Positions 37,813 through 45,719 of a stretch of DNA of 64,000 nucleotides are shown in pieces. The notes below the pieces were generated by a model. That model saw only the letters and a program-made list of their open reading frames with translations, had not been told where the DNA came from and did not search any database. Position 1 is the first letter of the stretch. Every line of letters starts with the position of its first letter. The DNA comes from Candidatus Saccharicenans subterraneus (GTDB lineage: Bacteria; Acidobacteriota; Aminicenantia; Aminicenantales; Saccharicenantaceae). Location: positions 1-64,000 of the forward strand of contig QUAH01000008.1 of the NCBI GenBank assembly GCA_003426165.1. The letters run 5' to 3'. Made by a program: the position numbers and the translations under genes.

Positions 37813-37841
37813 TTGTAAAATAGAGGAATTTAATTTATACT
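37813..37841 (+). promoter_or_regulatory. promoter of tonB-exbB-exbD
   Basis: TTGTAA (37813-37818), a 17-base spacer and TATACT (37836-37841). The predicted start is near 37848; the leader of about 28 bases includes GTGAGG before the ATG. Confidence 0.6.
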
Positions 37842-37875
37842 TTAATCTAACCTATTCCATAGCGTGAGGTTTAAC

Positions 37876-38646
37876 ATGCCAGAAGCAAAAAGGCCTAAAC
37901 AGGGAGAAGAGATACCAAACCTCTTCAAAGATTCCTTTTTTAAGGCCGAGTCGGGGATTAAGAGAAAAGCCTTAGCCCTGCCCATCGCTCTCATCCTCCA
38001 CGCTGTCTTTGTTGCCGCGGTAATCGTTATTCCTCTCCTGTCCACCGATCAGCTCCCGAAGGTTGAAGTTTACAGCGCCTTCCTGGCGCCCCCGCCGCCA
38101 CCGCCACCGCCACCGCCACCGCCAGCCAAGAGAAAAGCCACCTCTACCAGAACCATCAAGGCTGTTCAGGCCACCACTTCGGTCGAACCGGGCCGGCTGG
38201 TAGCCCCGGTTGACATTCCAGACCAGATTGCTCAGGAAGCGGTGTCTGACATAGGTGTTGAAGGTGGAGTCGAAGGTGGAGTCGAGGGCGGAGTCATCGG
38301 CGGAGTTCTGGGTGGCGTGGTCGGAGGAGTCCTGGGCGGAGTCGTGGGTGAAGTCGAGGAACCGGTCAGAGCTATAGGCGAAATCAAGCCTCCCAAGCTC
38401 ATCCATAAGGTCGATCCGGTTTATCCAGAAATCGCCCGCCAGGCTCGGGTTGAAGGCATAGTCATCCTGGAAGCCATCACAGACATCTATGGCCGGGTTC
38501 AGTCGGTCAAGGTCCTGAGGTCGGTTCCCCTGCTCGACCAGGCTGCTATCGACGCGGTCAAACAGTGGGTGTATGAGCCGATGATCATCAACGGCCGTCC
38601 CCGTGGGGTTATCTTCACCGTTACGGTGACCTTTAAGTTAAAGTAA
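37876..38646 (+). CDS. TonB-family energy transducer
   Basis: A 256-residue protein anchored by one helix ('ALPIALILHAVFVAAVIVIPLL', about 34-55), then a run of 12 prolines, a Lys/Ala stretch and a Gly-Gly-Val repeat (127-160). The C-terminal TonB domain shows 'DPVYPEIARQARVEGIVILE' and 'WVYEPMIINGRP'. TonB transmits proton-motive force from ExbB-ExbD to outer-membrane receptors. I start at the ATG at 37876; the GTG at 37864 is part of the Shine-Dalgarno GTGAGG. The periplasmic linker is compositionally odd. exbB follows after 45 bases. Confidence 0.92.
   Translation: MPEAKRPKQGEEIPNLFKDSFFKAESGIKRKALALPIALILHAVFVAAVIVIPLLSTDQLPKVEVYSAFLAPPPPPPPPPPPPAKRKATSTRTIKAVQATTSVEPGRLVAPVDIPDQIAQEAVSDIGVEGGVEGGVEGGVIGGVLGGVVGGVLGGVVGEVEEPVRAIGEIKPPKLIHKVDPVYPEIARQARVEGIVILEAITDIYGRVQSVKVLRSVPLLDQAAIDAVKQWVYEPMIINGRPRGVIFTVTVTFKLK
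38254..38355 (+). repeat. Gly-Gly-Val-x coding repeat in tonB
   Basis: Eight imperfect 12-base units encoding GGV followed by Glu, Ile, Leu or Val. The third residue of each unit drifts from Glu (first part) to hydrophobic (later part). This is a coding minisatellite within the periplasmic linker. Confidence 0.85.
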
Positions 38647-38691
38647 GAAAAGCTAACAATGGCTTTCGATATTTAAAAGGAGGTTTTAGTC

Positions 38692-39366
38692 ATGCAATTC
38701 GGTTTGATTGAAATGTGGCAGGCCATGGGAGTAGTGGCAAAAACAGTTGCCATCATCCTGATTCTCCTGTCGGTTATCACCATCTATCTGTTTATTGAAC
38801 GTCAGCTGGTCTTCGCCCGGGCCAGGAAAAAATCTCTGGCTGTGGCCCCCAAGCTGGCTGAACTAATGAAGAACGGACAGCTCAAAGAAGCTATGGCTCT
38901 GGCTTCCAAGAAGGAAAATAAAGTCAGCCATCTGGCCAGAGTTACCGCTGCCGGTATCGAAGAATTCCTGGGCGCCAAGGATTCCAACCTGACCGTGGAA
39001 GAACAGATTGAATCCGCCCAGAGAGGCTGCGAGAGAGCTCGTTCCCTCTTCACCCAGGAACTGAAGAGAGGTTTGAGCATCATGGCGACCATCGCCACCT
39101 CTTCCCCCTTCATCGGACTGTTCGGAACCATTTTCGGAATCATCAATGCTTTCCGCGGAATGGCCATGACCGGGTCCGGTGGAATCGGTGCGGTGGCTGC
39201 CGGTATCGCCGAAGCTCTGGTCACCACAGCTTTCGGTATTGCCGTGGCCGTTATCGCCCTCTGGACCTTCAACTCTCTGAACACCAAGATCGAGGTCTAC
39301 AATACTGAGATGGAAAACACCACCTCTCAGATTGTTGACTATTTCATCCGCACTTCCGGCAAGTAA
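38692..39366 (+). CDS. exbB: ExbB/TolQ/MotA-family proton channel subunit
   Basis: A 224-residue inner-membrane protein with three helices: 'VAIILILLSVITIYLFIE' (near 20-37), 'SIMATIATSSPFIGLFGTIF' (near 125-150) and 'AEALVTTAFGIAVAVIALWTF' (near 170-195). The conserved 'TSSPFIGLFGTVxGI' and 'EALVTTAxGIxVAI' motifs of the family are intact. A cytosolic helical domain lies between TM1 and TM2. AAAGGAGG precedes the ATG. With ExbD it drives TonB; a Tol-type role is less likely beside this TonB gene. Confidence 0.95.
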   Translation: MQFGLIEMWQAMGVVAKTVAIILILLSVITIYLFIERQLVFARARKKSLAVAPKLAELMKNGQLKEAMALASKKENKVSHLARVTAAGIEEFLGAKDSNLTVEEQIESAQRGCERARSLFTQELKRGLSIMATIATSSPFIGLFGTIFGIINAFRGMAMTGSGGIGAVAAGIAEALVTTAFGIAVAVIALWTFNSLNTKIEVYNTEMENTTSQIVDYFIRTSGK

Positions 39367-39403
39367 CCTCCGGGTGCTGGAAATTTACTGAGAGAGGAAA
39401 ACA

Positions 39404-39829
39404 ATGGGTTTCACAGTATCAATGGGTGGAAAAGAAACCGTAAAGTCCGAACCCAATGTTGTTCCTCTTTGTGACGTTCTCCTGGTCCTTCTGATCATCT
39501 TCATGGTGGTCACCCCGCTGGTTCAGAAGGGAGTTGATGTCCAGCTGCCTTCGGCTCTTAATACCACCCAGATGCCAGATAATCCAGACGTGGTCCTGTC
39601 GATAAAAGCCGACGGGACGCTCTTCCTGAAAGAACAGAGAGTGACCCTGGAAGGATTGACCATGGCCCTGGAAGAAGCCTTCCTGCAGGCCGCTGAGAAG
39701 AAACTCTACATCAGAGCTGATGCTAACCTGGAATTTGGCAAAATGATCGATGTCATCGACATGATCCGCGAAGCCGGGATTGAACTCGTCGGAATAATCA
39801 CAGAGAGGAAAGCGACTGAGGGTGAATAA
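39404..39829 (+). CDS. exbD: ExbD/TolR-family proton channel subunit
   Basis: A 141-residue protein with a short cytosolic start, one helix 'VVPLCDVLLVLLIIFMVVTPL' split by the proton-relaying Asp, and a periplasmic domain ('DVQLPSALNT', 'LYIRADANLEFGKMIDVIDMIREAGI'). It completes the tonB-exbB-exbD set, 37 bases after exbB. A strong terminator follows 31 bases after its stop. Confidence 0.95.
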   Translation: MGFTVSMGGKETVKSEPNVVPLCDVLLVLLIIFMVVTPLVQKGVDVQLPSALNTTQMPDNPDVVLSIKADGTLFLKEQRVTLEGLTMALEEAFLQAAEKKLYIRADANLEFGKMIDVIDMIREAGIELVGIITERKATEGE

Positions 39830-39844
39830 GACCCCGTAACTTCC

Positions 39845-40933
39845 TTAGCATTGCCAGGGAAAGGGGAAGGCAAGGTTTTGCCTTCCCCTTTTTATTTTCC
39901 CATAAAATTCCCGCCAGACCTCAACCGTTTCCATGCACAGGTAAAGCCGGTCTTCTGCCCCGAATCCGGCAAACATTTCGGCCAGCTGCCTGTAAAGCCA
40001 CTGCCTAAGTGGTCGCGGGTACCTGTATTTCCCTTCCGCAGACCTGATGAACTCATGCTCATAGATGCGACTCTGCGGGAAACGCCTCCTGGCCAGGGGC
40101 AGCAGGCCGGGGGGAAAGCGCAGGCTGCCCAGGCTGACCCAGGCAATGGCCTCAACCGGAACCAGCCGGAAAATCGCTTCTACCACTCGTTCATAATCCT
40201 GGTGCCAGCCCGGGTAGTGGAGGATGGGGTCAAAATGGAAGCCCACCCGGTAGCCATGACCGACTGCCCTGCTTGCCGCCCGCAACCTTTCTTCCAGCCC
40301 GGCCGTTCCTTTTTCTTCTGAAGCTATTACCGCCTGCGGATTTAGCGACCAGGACAGGACTACATTGTCGGCCGGGCTAACCCGCAGCAGGGCGGGCGGC
40401 AGGCCGGCCTTGCTCTTGAGTTCCAGCCAGAATCCTGGCCGATCCCTGAATCTCTCTATCAGGAAGACTGAATTCTCGGTCAGCTCGTCCAGGGCCAGGG
40501 AGTCGGCCAGTTCCCCGGTTCCTATCCTGGTTATCCCTGATGGCCTTTGCTTGAAAAATTCTTCCAGTTCCGAGCCCAGTTGCTCCCGGTTAACGGCCAC
40601 CGTCAGTGGCTGGCCGTCAAGGTAATCCTGAAGTATGCAGTAACTGCAATCGAATGGACAGTTAAGGTCCAGGTCAATTGTCCAGTAGCCACACCCCAGG
40701 CAGCCAGGAGTGCAGGGACAGGGGCGGATGAAGGATGGCTGGGCGGTAATGAATAGATGTTGCTTACTCTCCCCCACCGGGTCGGAATGCTGCCGGATGA
40801 ACCGCCTGACGGCTTCGACGCTGTCCACAATTTCCACCGGGCGGCCAGCCAGCCCATCCAGCAGTTTTCGGGTCAGGCCGTCCTTTTCCACCTTGCGGTC
40901 CACCCAGACCTTTTTTATCCTAAGTCCAGCCAT
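39845..40933 (-). CDS. spore-photoproduct-lyase-like radical SAM protein
   Basis: A 362-residue protein of the SPL family. The cluster motif is 'CPFDCSYC' (Cx3Cx2C) followed by 'ILQDYL', as in SPL-like proteins; a Cys-rich 'CPCTPGCLGCGYW' lies just before it. The rest shows the partial TIM barrel ('RIGTGELADSLALDELT', 'VVLSWSLNPQAVI', 'VGFHFDPILHYPGW'). From memory of B. subtilis SplB, its H-donor Cys141 lies in 'EASCTSD'; the aligned position here appears to be Glu, so classical thymine-dimer reversal is doubtful. TGATG overlap couples it to the preceding ParB-like gene. I use the ATG at 40933 rather than the GTG before it. Confidence 0.85.
   Translation of the reverse strand: MAGLRIKKVWVDRKVEKDGLTRKLLDGLAGRPVEIVDSVEAVRRFIRQHSDPVGESKQHLFITAQPSFIRPCPCTPGCLGCGYWTIDLDLNCPFDCSYCILQDYLDGQPLTVAVNREQLGSELEEFFKQRPSGITRIGTGELADSLALDELTENSVFLIERFRDRPGFWLELKSKAGLPPALLRVSPADNVVLSWSLNPQAVIASEEKGTAGLEERLRAASRAVGHGYRVGFHFDPILHYPGWHQDYERVVEAIFRLVPVEAIAWVSLGSLRFPPGLLPLARRRFPQSRIYEHEFIRSAEGKYRYPRPLRQWLYRQLAEMFAGFGAEDRLYLCMETVEVWREFYGKIKRGRQNLAFPFPWQC
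39861..39898 (+). terminator. intrinsic terminator of tonB-exbB-exbD, inside the convergent gene
   Basis: A perfect 13-bp stem with a 4-base loop (arms 39861-39873 and 39878-39890) followed by a T-rich tract to 39898. It lies wholly within the last codons of the SPL-like gene on the opposite strand. Confidence 0.9.
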
Positions 40934-41898
40934 CACTCCCCTTCATAGTGAAGAAGCTGGAATAGCCGCCTCCACTCCTTCTTCTCCAGGGTCTCTGATA
41001 AAGACTGCAGCGCTTCTTTAAGGTCCGTGACTTCCCCGGCTTCAAGGCTGATTCGCAAAATTGTTTCTTCCAGGGCGCGGTCGTAATCCAGCCGGACCTT
41101 TGGCGGAAGCCCGAGAGTCCTGACCTCAGCCTCGATTGCCCGGTGCAACCCCGATAGAAGCGGGGAATTTTCCTCCCTCAGGGCGGCCAGCAGGCGGTCA
41201 GCAGCCGAGATTTCTCCTTTTAACAAACGCCCGGTCAGCCCGGCCAGTTTTTCCTCCCTGGCCAGGTCTTCCAGGCATTTTCCCGTCTTTCTTTTAAGCA
41301 AATAAAAATTTTCTATTATTTCTCGCTGCTGGTTGCGAGTTAATTTTTCAATCAGCGATAAGAGCCAGGCTCTTTCGGCCTCGGGAAAACCCAGCAACAG
41401 CTCGACGGTAACCGGCTTCCAATCCCGGCGGTGGATTACTTCCAGAAACCTTTCCCCCAGGAGGGAGACTTCGAGCATCAATTCCAGCATCCGGCCTTCT
41501 GGCGGCAGTTCCAGGAGGGGCAGAAACCGCTCGATGATCTCGTCTGCCCCGAGCCGGAAGTCGTAAAATTTTCTTATGGCCAGAGATTTCTCGGCCAGGC
41601 TGAACGGCCGCTTTGCATAATTCTCAAAAAAAGCCACCAGTAAGACCGCCAGGTCGCCGATATTTTCTGCTATTTCCAGCGCCGGAAGCTCTTCGAGTCC
41701 GCAGGACCGGGCCGCCTCAACCCGCCTCCAGCCGTCAACCAGCACCTGGCGGTCCTGCCGGGCTGTGATGATCACCGGTTGCAGCACCCCAATTGCCCCG
41801 ACGGAGCGCAGGAGTCTCTGGTCGACCGGGTTCAGGGTGAAGCGGAATCGCCTGTCTTCCAGGTTGAGGTCGCTGAGCTTTATGAGCCGATAAACCAT
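40933..41898 (-). CDS. ParB/Spo0J N-terminal-domain protein
   Basis: A 321-residue protein. Residues 1-115 are a ParB-like domain: 'GVLQPVIITARQDRQVLVDGWRRVEAA' covers box I and box II (GxRRxxA) in two parts, and 'FFENYAKRPFSLAEKSLA' is the box III ENxxR motif. ParB folds of this type bind CTP or act as nucleases/kinases in offshoots. Beyond residue 115 it is mostly helical and shows no HTH or dimer domain that I recognise. No parA or parS-like site is near. It is the first gene of a two-gene operon with the SPL-like radical SAM protein, behind its own promoter. Confidence 0.82.
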   Translation of the reverse strand: MVYRLIKLSDLNLEDRRFRFTLNPVDQRLLRSVGAIGVLQPVIITARQDRQVLVDGWRRVEAARSCGLEELPALEIAENIGDLAVLLVAFFENYAKRPFSLAEKSLAIRKFYDFRLGADEIIERFLPLLELPPEGRMLELMLEVSLLGERFLEVIHRRDWKPVTVELLLGFPEAERAWLLSLIEKLTRNQQREIIENFYLLKRKTGKCLEDLAREEKLAGLTGRLLKGEISAADRLLAALREENSPLLSGLHRAIEAEVRTLGLPPKVRLDYDRALEETILRISLEAGEVTDLKEALQSLSETLEKKEWRRLFQLLHYEGE

Positions 41899-41915
41899 AA
41901 CGTCCTTTGCCCAGA

Positions 41916-41944
41916 ATTTTAATCCAGCTCTTTACCTTTGTAAA
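41916..41944 (-). promoter_or_regulatory. promoter of the ParB-like/SPL-like operon
   Basis: TTTACA (41939-41944), a 17-base spacer and TAAAAT (41916-41921) on the minus strand. The start near 41909 leaves an 11-base leader with AAAGGA. Confidence 0.65.
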
Positions 41945-42006
41945 ACTAAAGGACTTCAGCCGGGAATTGCCTCCGGGCCATTTTTCTGGTAATTTCAGAG
42001 GGAAAA

Positions 42007-42714
42007 ATGAGAAAGGAGCCTTCCATTACCAGGCCGGAATTCTCTGGCCCCCCCTTGCCCGCAGGCCGCTTGATCTATTTTCCATTCTTTCCTGACAGCG
42101 AGCTTCCGGGCCGTTTATCCCGGGAGGCTTCAGCCGGATTAACTGTTGGACCCGGCCGGCTTTTCTTGCTGGACCGGGCAGCCGTGCTGCTGGGAGGCCT
42201 GGGCGCCCCGGCCGGTATCATGGCCCTGGAAAAAATAAGACAGCTCGGGCTAAGAGAAATCCTGCTGCTGAGCTATTGCGGTTCTCTTTCTCCAGAGCTG
42301 GTGATCGGGCAGGTCTTTCTCCCGGTTAAGGCCCTGAGCCAGGAAGGCACCTCCCGTCATTACTCCCGGGCCAGGAACGGCTTTTATTTCCCCTCGCCGG
42401 GGGTAATTAAGGAACTTAGGCAGTTTCTATCGAGGAATAACCTCACCTGGACCGAAGGAGCCATCGTCTCCACCGATGCCCCCTACCGGGAAACAGTCAG
42501 CTGGATGAAAAGTTTGAAGTGGAAAAAAATCATGGCCGTGGACATGGAAATCTCGGCCGTCCTGTCCTTCGCCGCTTTTTACCGTCTGAGAGCAGCCGGC
42601 CTGTTCATTGTCTCGGACGAGCTGTTCAGCGGACGCTGGAAAAACGGCAGCCACGGCCAGGAAGTTCTGGCAGCCACGGCTCAATATTTTTATCCTTTAA
42701 TATTTAATTCCTGA
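42007..42714 (+). CDS. nucleoside phosphorylase-family protein (PNP/UDP type)
   Basis: A 235-residue protein of the PNP_UDP_1 fold. 'VLLGGLGAPAGIMALEKIRQLG' and 'LLLSYCGSLSPELVIGQVFLP' correspond to the phosphate/ribose core ('GiG...', 'GtcGgl...iGdvv'), and 'AVDMEISAVLSFAAFY' carries the ribose-binding Met-Glu pair. Uridine phosphorylase, purine phosphorylase or MTA/SAH nucleosidase are all possible; base specificity cannot be read. GAGGG precedes the ATG. The dehydrogenase gene follows after 13 bases. Confidence 0.82.
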   Translation: MRKEPSITRPEFSGPPLPAGRLIYFPFFPDSELPGRLSREASAGLTVGPGRLFLLDRAAVLLGGLGAPAGIMALEKIRQLGLREILLLSYCGSLSPELVIGQVFLPVKALSQEGTSRHYSRARNGFYFPSPGVIKELRQFLSRNNLTWTEGAIVSTDAPYRETVSWMKSLKWKKIMAVDMEISAVLSFAAFYRLRAAGLFIVSDELFSGRWKNGSHGQEVLAATAQYFYPLIFNS

Positions 42715-42727
42715 AGGGAGCTCCGGC

Positions 42728-43711
42728 ATGAAACCAAGAGTACTGTTAACTCACCCGCTCCTTCCCGAAGCCATGGATTACCTGGCCAGCCAGGTGGACC
42801 TGGAGCTGGCCACGGAAGAGATGATTCTTCCCCGGGAAGAGCTCCTCGCCAGGATAGAAGACAAGCAGGGACTTCTTTGTTTCCTGACCGATGCCATTGA
42901 CCGCGAGGTCATGGACCGGGCCCCGAAACTGAAAATCATTTCCAACTGCGCAGTCGGGGTTAATAACATCGACCTCAAGGATGCCTGGAGCCGGGGCCTG
43001 CTGGTCACCAATACCCCGGACGTTCTGACCGAGGCCACGGCCGACCTGACCCTGGCCCTCATCCTGGCCACCACCAGGCGCCTGGTCGAGGCCGACCGTT
43101 TCTGCCGGGAAGGCAGGTTCCGGGGCTGGAAGATTGACCTGTTCCTGGGCCTGGAACTTTCGGGTAAGACCCTGGGCCTGATAGGTTTCGGGCGAATAGG
43201 TCGGGCCGTTGCCAGGAGGGCCAGGGCCTTCAACCTGCGGATAATTTACCAGGACCCCAAACGGCTTGAAGCCTCCCTGGAAAAAGAGCTGGGGGTGGAA
43301 TTCCGATCACTGGATGACCTGCTCAGGGAGGCCGACATTATCTCCATCCATGCTTCGCTGACTCCGGAATCGCACCACCTGATTTCTGCCGAGCGGCTCA
43401 AATTGATGAAGAAAACAGCCGTCCTGGTCAACGTGGCCCGTGGTCCCATAGTCGATGAAAAGGCCCTGGTTGAAGCCCTGAAGACGGGACAGCTCTGGGG
43501 AGCCGGCCTCGATGTCTATGAAAACGAACCGGCCATTGAGCCTGAACTACCGAAGCTGGATAACGTGGTCCTGCTGCCCCATACCGGCAGCGCCACCCGG
43601 GAAACCAGGCAGAAGATGTGTTTCATGGCGGTCGAGAACCTGCTCCAGGGATTGAGAGGGGAAAGGCCGTCCCACCTGGTGGAGCCGGTTGAGAAGACAT
43701 CGGTTTTGTAA
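42728..43711 (+). CDS. D-2-hydroxyacid dehydrogenase (glyoxylate/hydroxypyruvate reductase type)
   Basis: A 327-residue NAD(P)-dependent enzyme. The nucleotide motif is 'LIGFGRIGRAVARRA' (near 158-172). The catalytic triad is visible as Arg in 'VNVARGPIVDE', Glu in 'GAGLDVYENEP' and His in 'LLPHTGSAT'. 'NCAVGVNNIDL' is the substrate loop. Closest in pattern to glyoxylate/hydroxypyruvate reductases (GyaR/GhrB). AGGGAG precedes the ATG. It ends 4 bases before the convergent larE stop. Confidence 0.93.
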   Translation: MKPRVLLTHPLLPEAMDYLASQVDLELATEEMILPREELLARIEDKQGLLCFLTDAIDREVMDRAPKLKIISNCAVGVNNIDLKDAWSRGLLVTNTPDVLTEATADLTLALILATTRRLVEADRFCREGRFRGWKIDLFLGLELSGKTLGLIGFGRIGRAVARRARAFNLRIIYQDPKRLEASLEKELGVEFRSLDDLLREADIISIHASLTPESHHLISAERLKLMKKTAVLVNVARGPIVDEKALVEALKTGQLWGAGLDVYENEPAIEPELPKLDNVVLLPHTGSATRETRQKMCFMAVENLLQGLRGERPSHLVEPVEKTSVL

Positions 43712-43715
43712 ATCT

Positions 43716-44612
43716 TCAGGTTTTCAGACCGCCCGGGTTCAGGCTTCCGGTGCGATAACCTTCCAGGTCAAAAGCAACATATTTCCAGCCAAGCTTCTTC
43801 AGCCGGCGTACGATCTTCTCCCGGCTGGGCTGACTGATGACCAGAGCCAGCTCATTAGGCCAGACTTCAATCCTGGCCAGCTCGCCATGGTGGCGCAGCC
43901 GGACCTGCGAAAAGCCCATTTTCCTCAGAAAGGTTTCACCGGCAGCAATTCTTTCCAGCCACCTCAGCTCCACTGGCTGCCCGTAAGGTATTCTGGTAGC
44001 CAGGCAGGCATTGGCCGGCCGGTCCCAGTTGGGCAGACCAAAGGACCTGGCCAGAAACCTGATTTCCGCCTTGCCCAGCCCGGCTTCTTTCAGGGGAGAA
44101 CCGATGCCCAGCTCGGCCAGGGCCTTCCGGCCCGGACGGTAATCGCGCTCGTCATCCAGGTTGGATCCCTCCACCACCGCGGACAGTCCTTCACTCCTGG
44201 CAATTTCCCTGAGCCTGGTAAAAATGGCCAGCTTACAGTGGTAACAGCGCAGGAGGTCGTTTTTCTTAAAATCCTCCCTGAGGTAATCGTCCGACTTAAT
44301 CAGCCGGAAAGGAACGCCGAGTTTGCTGGCTATCTGCCGGGCCTCTCTTATCTCCTGGCGGTGATAGATGGGCGAATCCACGGTGACGGCCAGGACCTTG
44401 GCCCCGGAATCAGCCGCCGCCTTTAGCAGCAGGCTGCTATCCACTCCCCCGGAAAAGGCTACCAGCAGGCCGTCAAATGATTTCAATATTTCAACGAGGC
44501 GCTGATACTTGGCAAATGTCGCTTTTTTATTCAGGTTCTTACTCAGGCCGCGCTTTTTTCCGGCTGTTGGTCTCAACTGCCCGCTACTCCTTTTCCCCTT
44601 TATCAATAACAT
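43716..44612 (-). CDS. larE: LarE-type ATP-dependent sacrificial sulfur transferase
   Basis: A 298-residue PP-loop enzyme. 'LVAFSGGVDSSLLLKAA' is the ATP motif; 'VTVDSPIYHRQE', 'CYHCKLAIF', 'EGSNLDDERDYRPG' and 'SPLKEAGLGKAEIR' are LarE signatures, and 'NACLATRIPYG' holds the cysteine position that donates sulfur. LarE converts a dicarboxylated nicotinate mononucleotide to its thiolated form for the nickel-pincer cofactor of lactate racemase. LarA, LarB and LarC are not in this window. The start at 44612 overlaps ispG by 29 bases; a start further in is possible. Confidence 0.87.
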   Translation of the reverse strand: MLLIKGKRSSGQLRPTAGKKRGLSKNLNKKATFAKYQRLVEILKSFDGLLVAFSGGVDSSLLLKAAADSGAKVLAVTVDSPIYHRQEIREARQIASKLGVPFRLIKSDDYLREDFKKNDLLRCYHCKLAIFTRLREIARSEGLSAVVEGSNLDDERDYRPGRKALAELGIGSPLKEAGLGKAEIRFLARSFGLPNWDRPANACLATRIPYGQPVELRWLERIAAGETFLRKMGFSQVRLRHHGELARIEVWPNELALVISQPSREKIVRRLKKLGWKYVAFDLEGYRTGSLNPGGLKT

Positions 44613-45708
44613 CAGGGTCCATTTTCTCCAGCTCCCTGGCCATGGCCTCAACTTCCCGGACCAGGGCGGCCACGATCTCCGGCTCGGGCACCCTCTTAAC
44701 CACCAGGCCGCGCTTGAAGATTACCCCGGCCTCCCGGCCGCAGGCCACTCCAATATCAGCTTCCCTGGCTTCACCCGGACCGTTGACCGGGCAGCCCATG
44801 ACAGCCACGGTCAGCCCGGCGGTTATCCCTGCCAGTTTCTTCTCAACTTCGGTCGCGATTTTTCGCAGGTCGACTTCGGTTCGCCCACAGCCCGGGCAGG
44901 AAATGAAGTTTATACCCCGGCTTTCCAGGCCCAGGCTTCTAAGTATTTCATAGGCCACCTCAACTTCCCTTTCGGGCGGCGCGGTCAGCGACACCCTGAT
45001 GGTATCGGCCAGGCCCTGGCTGAGTAGCAGGGCCAGCCCGGCTGCCGACTTGATGCTCCCACGAAGCAGGGTACCTGCCTCGGTGATACCGGCATGAAAT
45101 GGGTAATCAACCCGGTCGGCCAGGAGCCGGTAAGCTTCCACCGTGCGGCGAATATCCGAGGCCTTGAGCGAAATCTTTATTTCATGAAAGCCCAGGTCTT
45201 CGAGCTGCCTGACCTGGCCCAGGGCACTTTCGACCAGGGCCTCGGCCGTTACCTGCCCGTACCTGACCAGCAGGTCTTTTTCCAGTGAACCGGAATTTAC
45301 TCCAACCCGGATGGCCGCCTTCCGTTCGGCGGCCAGGCGAACCACTTCTTTTAATTTTTCTCTGGAACCGATGGTGCCCGGGTTGATTCTTAACCCATCG
45401 GCCCCGGCCTCCAGGGCCAGGATGGCCAGCCGGGGGTTGAAATGGATATCGGCGATGAGCGGAATTGATATTCTCTTTTTTATTTCCCTGATGGCCAGGG
45501 CATCGTCCTTCCCGGGAACAGCCACCCTGACCAGCCTGCAGCCAGCTCGCTCCAGCCTTTTAATCTGGGCCACCGTGGCCCGAACATCGGCCGTCCTGGT
45601 CTTGGTCATGGACTGAACGACCACAGGAGCTCCGCCCCCGATTACCACCGACCCAACCCTGATGGCCCTGGTCCGGCGCCTCGGGTAAAGTTCTGGCTTT
45701 TGGCTCAT
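44584..45708 (-). CDS. ispG: 4-hydroxy-3-methylbut-2-enyl diphosphate synthase
   Basis: A 374-residue [4Fe-4S] enzyme of the MEP isoprenoid route. The start 'VGSVVIGGGAPVVVQSMT' and 'LIADIHFNPRLAI', 'RINPGTIGS' and 'RVGVNSGSLEKDLL' belong to the TIM barrel. The cluster domain has 'ISCPGCGRTEVDL' and 'VMGCPVNGPGEAREADIG'. It follows rseP by 11 bases in a classic order uppS-cdsA-dxr-rseP-ispG. Confidence 0.97.
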   Translation of the reverse strand: MSQKPELYPRRRTRAIRVGSVVIGGGAPVVVQSMTKTRTADVRATVAQIKRLERAGCRLVRVAVPGKDDALAIREIKKRISIPLIADIHFNPRLAILALEAGADGLRINPGTIGSREKLKEVVRLAAERKAAIRVGVNSGSLEKDLLVRYGQVTAEALVESALGQVRQLEDLGFHEIKISLKASDIRRTVEAYRLLADRVDYPFHAGITEAGTLLRGSIKSAAGLALLLSQGLADTIRVSLTAPPEREVEVAYEILRSLGLESRGINFISCPGCGRTEVDLRKIATEVEKKLAGITAGLTVAVMGCPVNGPGEAREADIGVACGREAGVIFKRGLVVKRVPEPEIVAALVREVEAMARELEKMDPDVIDKGEKE

Positions 45709-45719
45709 GGGTTTTCCAA

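Noticed and set aside
38254-38355. Short direct repeats considered as a CRISPR-like array
   Set aside because: Units are contiguous 12-mers without spacers, in frame, and encode the GGVx stretch of TonB.
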